DNA of 15,193 nucleotides from contig ONWK01000261.1 in the NCBI GenBank assembly GCA_900321505.1, forward strand, positions 1 through 15,193. The letters are read 5' to 3'. The translations under genes were made by a program, and so were the position numbers. The notes under the pieces are model-generated. The model searched no databases. It was not told the DNA's origin and was given only the letters and a program-made list of their open reading frames with translations. How positions within the stretch are numbered: the first letter of the stretch is position 1; each line of letters starts with the position of its first letter. Below are positions 14,507-15,193 of the stretch, one piece after another. This DNA comes from an uncultured Eubacteriales bacterium (GTDB taxonomy: Bacteria > Bacillota > Clostridia > Lachnospirales > Lachnospiraceae).

Positions 14507-15193
14507 ATGTTTTGGACCAGACTGGCAAGCGGATGTGTTTTAGTAGTTCTTTTTATTGGTATACTGTGGGTGGGAGGCTGGCTTACATGCTGGTCGATGT
14601 GTCTGCTCTCACTGATAGGCATATTTGAACTTCTCAGGGTATACAAGCTGGAGAAATCTGTAATGGCAGGTTTTGCCTACCTGGCAACGGTCATTTTTTA
14701 TCTGATGCTCTTTATCGACCGTGAGGATCTGCTGATGCCGGTAATGGTCATCTATCTTCTGGTGATACTGGCTGTTTATGTAATAGGATTTTCAAAATAT
14801 AAGGATAAGGATGCCATGGCAGCCTTCCTTTCGTTCTACTACATAAGCGTCTGCCTTTCCTATGTTTACCGTCTCAGGGATGTCAGGGACGGAGGGATCC
14901 TTGTGATCCTTGTGTTCCTGTGTGCCTGGGGAAATGACACTCTGGCATATGCTACGGGGCGTCTGATAGGAAAGCATAAGATGAGCCCTGTACTCAGTCC
15001 CAAGAAGAGTATCGAGGGACTTATCGGAGGCATAGTCGGAGCCGGTATACTCGGAGCCATTTTCGGTATCATTTTCAATGCAAACGTAAGGGAGCTTTCC
15101 TGCGCACCGCTGTGGTTCGGACTTATCGGCATGATAGGTGCGGTGCCGGCGGTCATCGGCGACCTTGCGGCTTCGGCCATCAAGAGAAATAAC
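14507..15193 (+). CDS. cdsA: Phosphatidate cytidylyltransferase, 5' part (cut by window end)
   Basis: Makes CDP-diacylglycerol from phosphatidic acid and CTP, the branch point to all phospholipids, in the cytoplasmic membrane. The frame is open for 229 codons from ATG 14507 to the window end. It begins MFWTRLASGCVLVVLF and has several hydrophobic helices. The conserved block CAWGNDTLAYATGRLIGKHK, then LSPKKSIEGLIGG, identifies the family. The last residues, GDLAASAIKRNN, enter the C-terminal signature (S-x-x-KR-x4-KD) that holds catalytic aspartates, which lie outside the window. The ribosome binding site is weak: GGAG (14490-14493) is 13 bases from the ATG. The gene starts 53 bases after uppS and has no promoter of its own, consistent with the standard uppS-cdsA order. 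Confidence 0.93.
   Translation, partial: MFWTRLASGCVLVVLFIGILWVGGWLTCWSMCLLSLIGIFELLRVYKLEKSVMAGFAYLATVIFYLMLFIDREDLLMPVMVIYLLVILAVYVIGFSKYKDKDAMAAFLSFYYISVCLSYVYRLRDVRDGGILVILVFLCAWGNDTLAYATGRLIGKHKMSPVLSPKKSIEGLIGGIVGAGILGAIFGIIFNANVRELSCAPLWFGLIGMIGAVPAVIGDLAASAIKRNN

Overview
The window looks like chromosomal housekeeping DNA from a low-to-moderate GC Firmicute, most likely a clostridium of the Lachnospiraceae type. Three things suggest this: the gene order fmt / rsmB-rlmN-PP2C-PASTA kinase-rsgA-rpe-thiN, which is a well-known Firmicutes cluster; Gram-positive style purine-rich ribosome binding sites in front of nearly every gene; and a second block, pyrH-frr-uppS-cdsA, that is also typical of the group. 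The family assignment is inference from gene order and protein style, not from a search. Every convincing gene is on the + strand. No rRNA, tRNA, insertion sequence, prophage or CRISPR array is visible.

Layout. (1) Positions 3-929 hold complete fmt, the end of an upstream operon, closed by a strong intrinsic terminator at 960-998. (2) A sigma-A type promoter at 1006-1034 follows directly. Then comes a 250-base leader carrying what looks like the frameshifted tail of a broken small gene, whose stop overlaps the rsmB start. (3) Positions 1292-10423 form one tight operon of eight genes: rRNA modification (rsmB, rlmN), reversible Ser/Thr phosphorylation (PP2C phosphatase and PASTA kinase), 30S assembly GTPase (rsgA), pentose-phosphate epimerase (rpe), thiamine pyrophosphokinase (thiN) and a divergent sodium:solute-symporter-fold membrane protein. 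A hairpin at 10445-10472 ends it. (4) An AT-rich intergenic stretch carries a good promoter at 10650-10678. (5) Positions 10763 to the window end hold a bactofilin-type cytoskeletal protein with very long acidic arms, then pyrH, frr, uppS and the 5' part of cdsA.

How the genes work together. The first operon joins translation initiation and ribosome maturation with a kinase/phosphatase pair that in related bacteria senses cell-wall fragments and phosphorylates growth regulators. The second joins pyrimidine supply (UMP kinase), ribosome recycling and the lipid carrier and phospholipid precursors (undecaprenyl-PP synthase, CDP-diglyceride synthase) to a membrane-associated scaffold. Both blocks therefore couple translation to envelope growth.

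I do not see a clearly undescribed multi-gene system. The items most worth a second look are the bactofilin with disordered acidic arms co-transcribed with pyrH, the symporter-fold protein lacking its first helix and its usual sodium-site residues, and the decayed coupled reading frame in front of rsmB.
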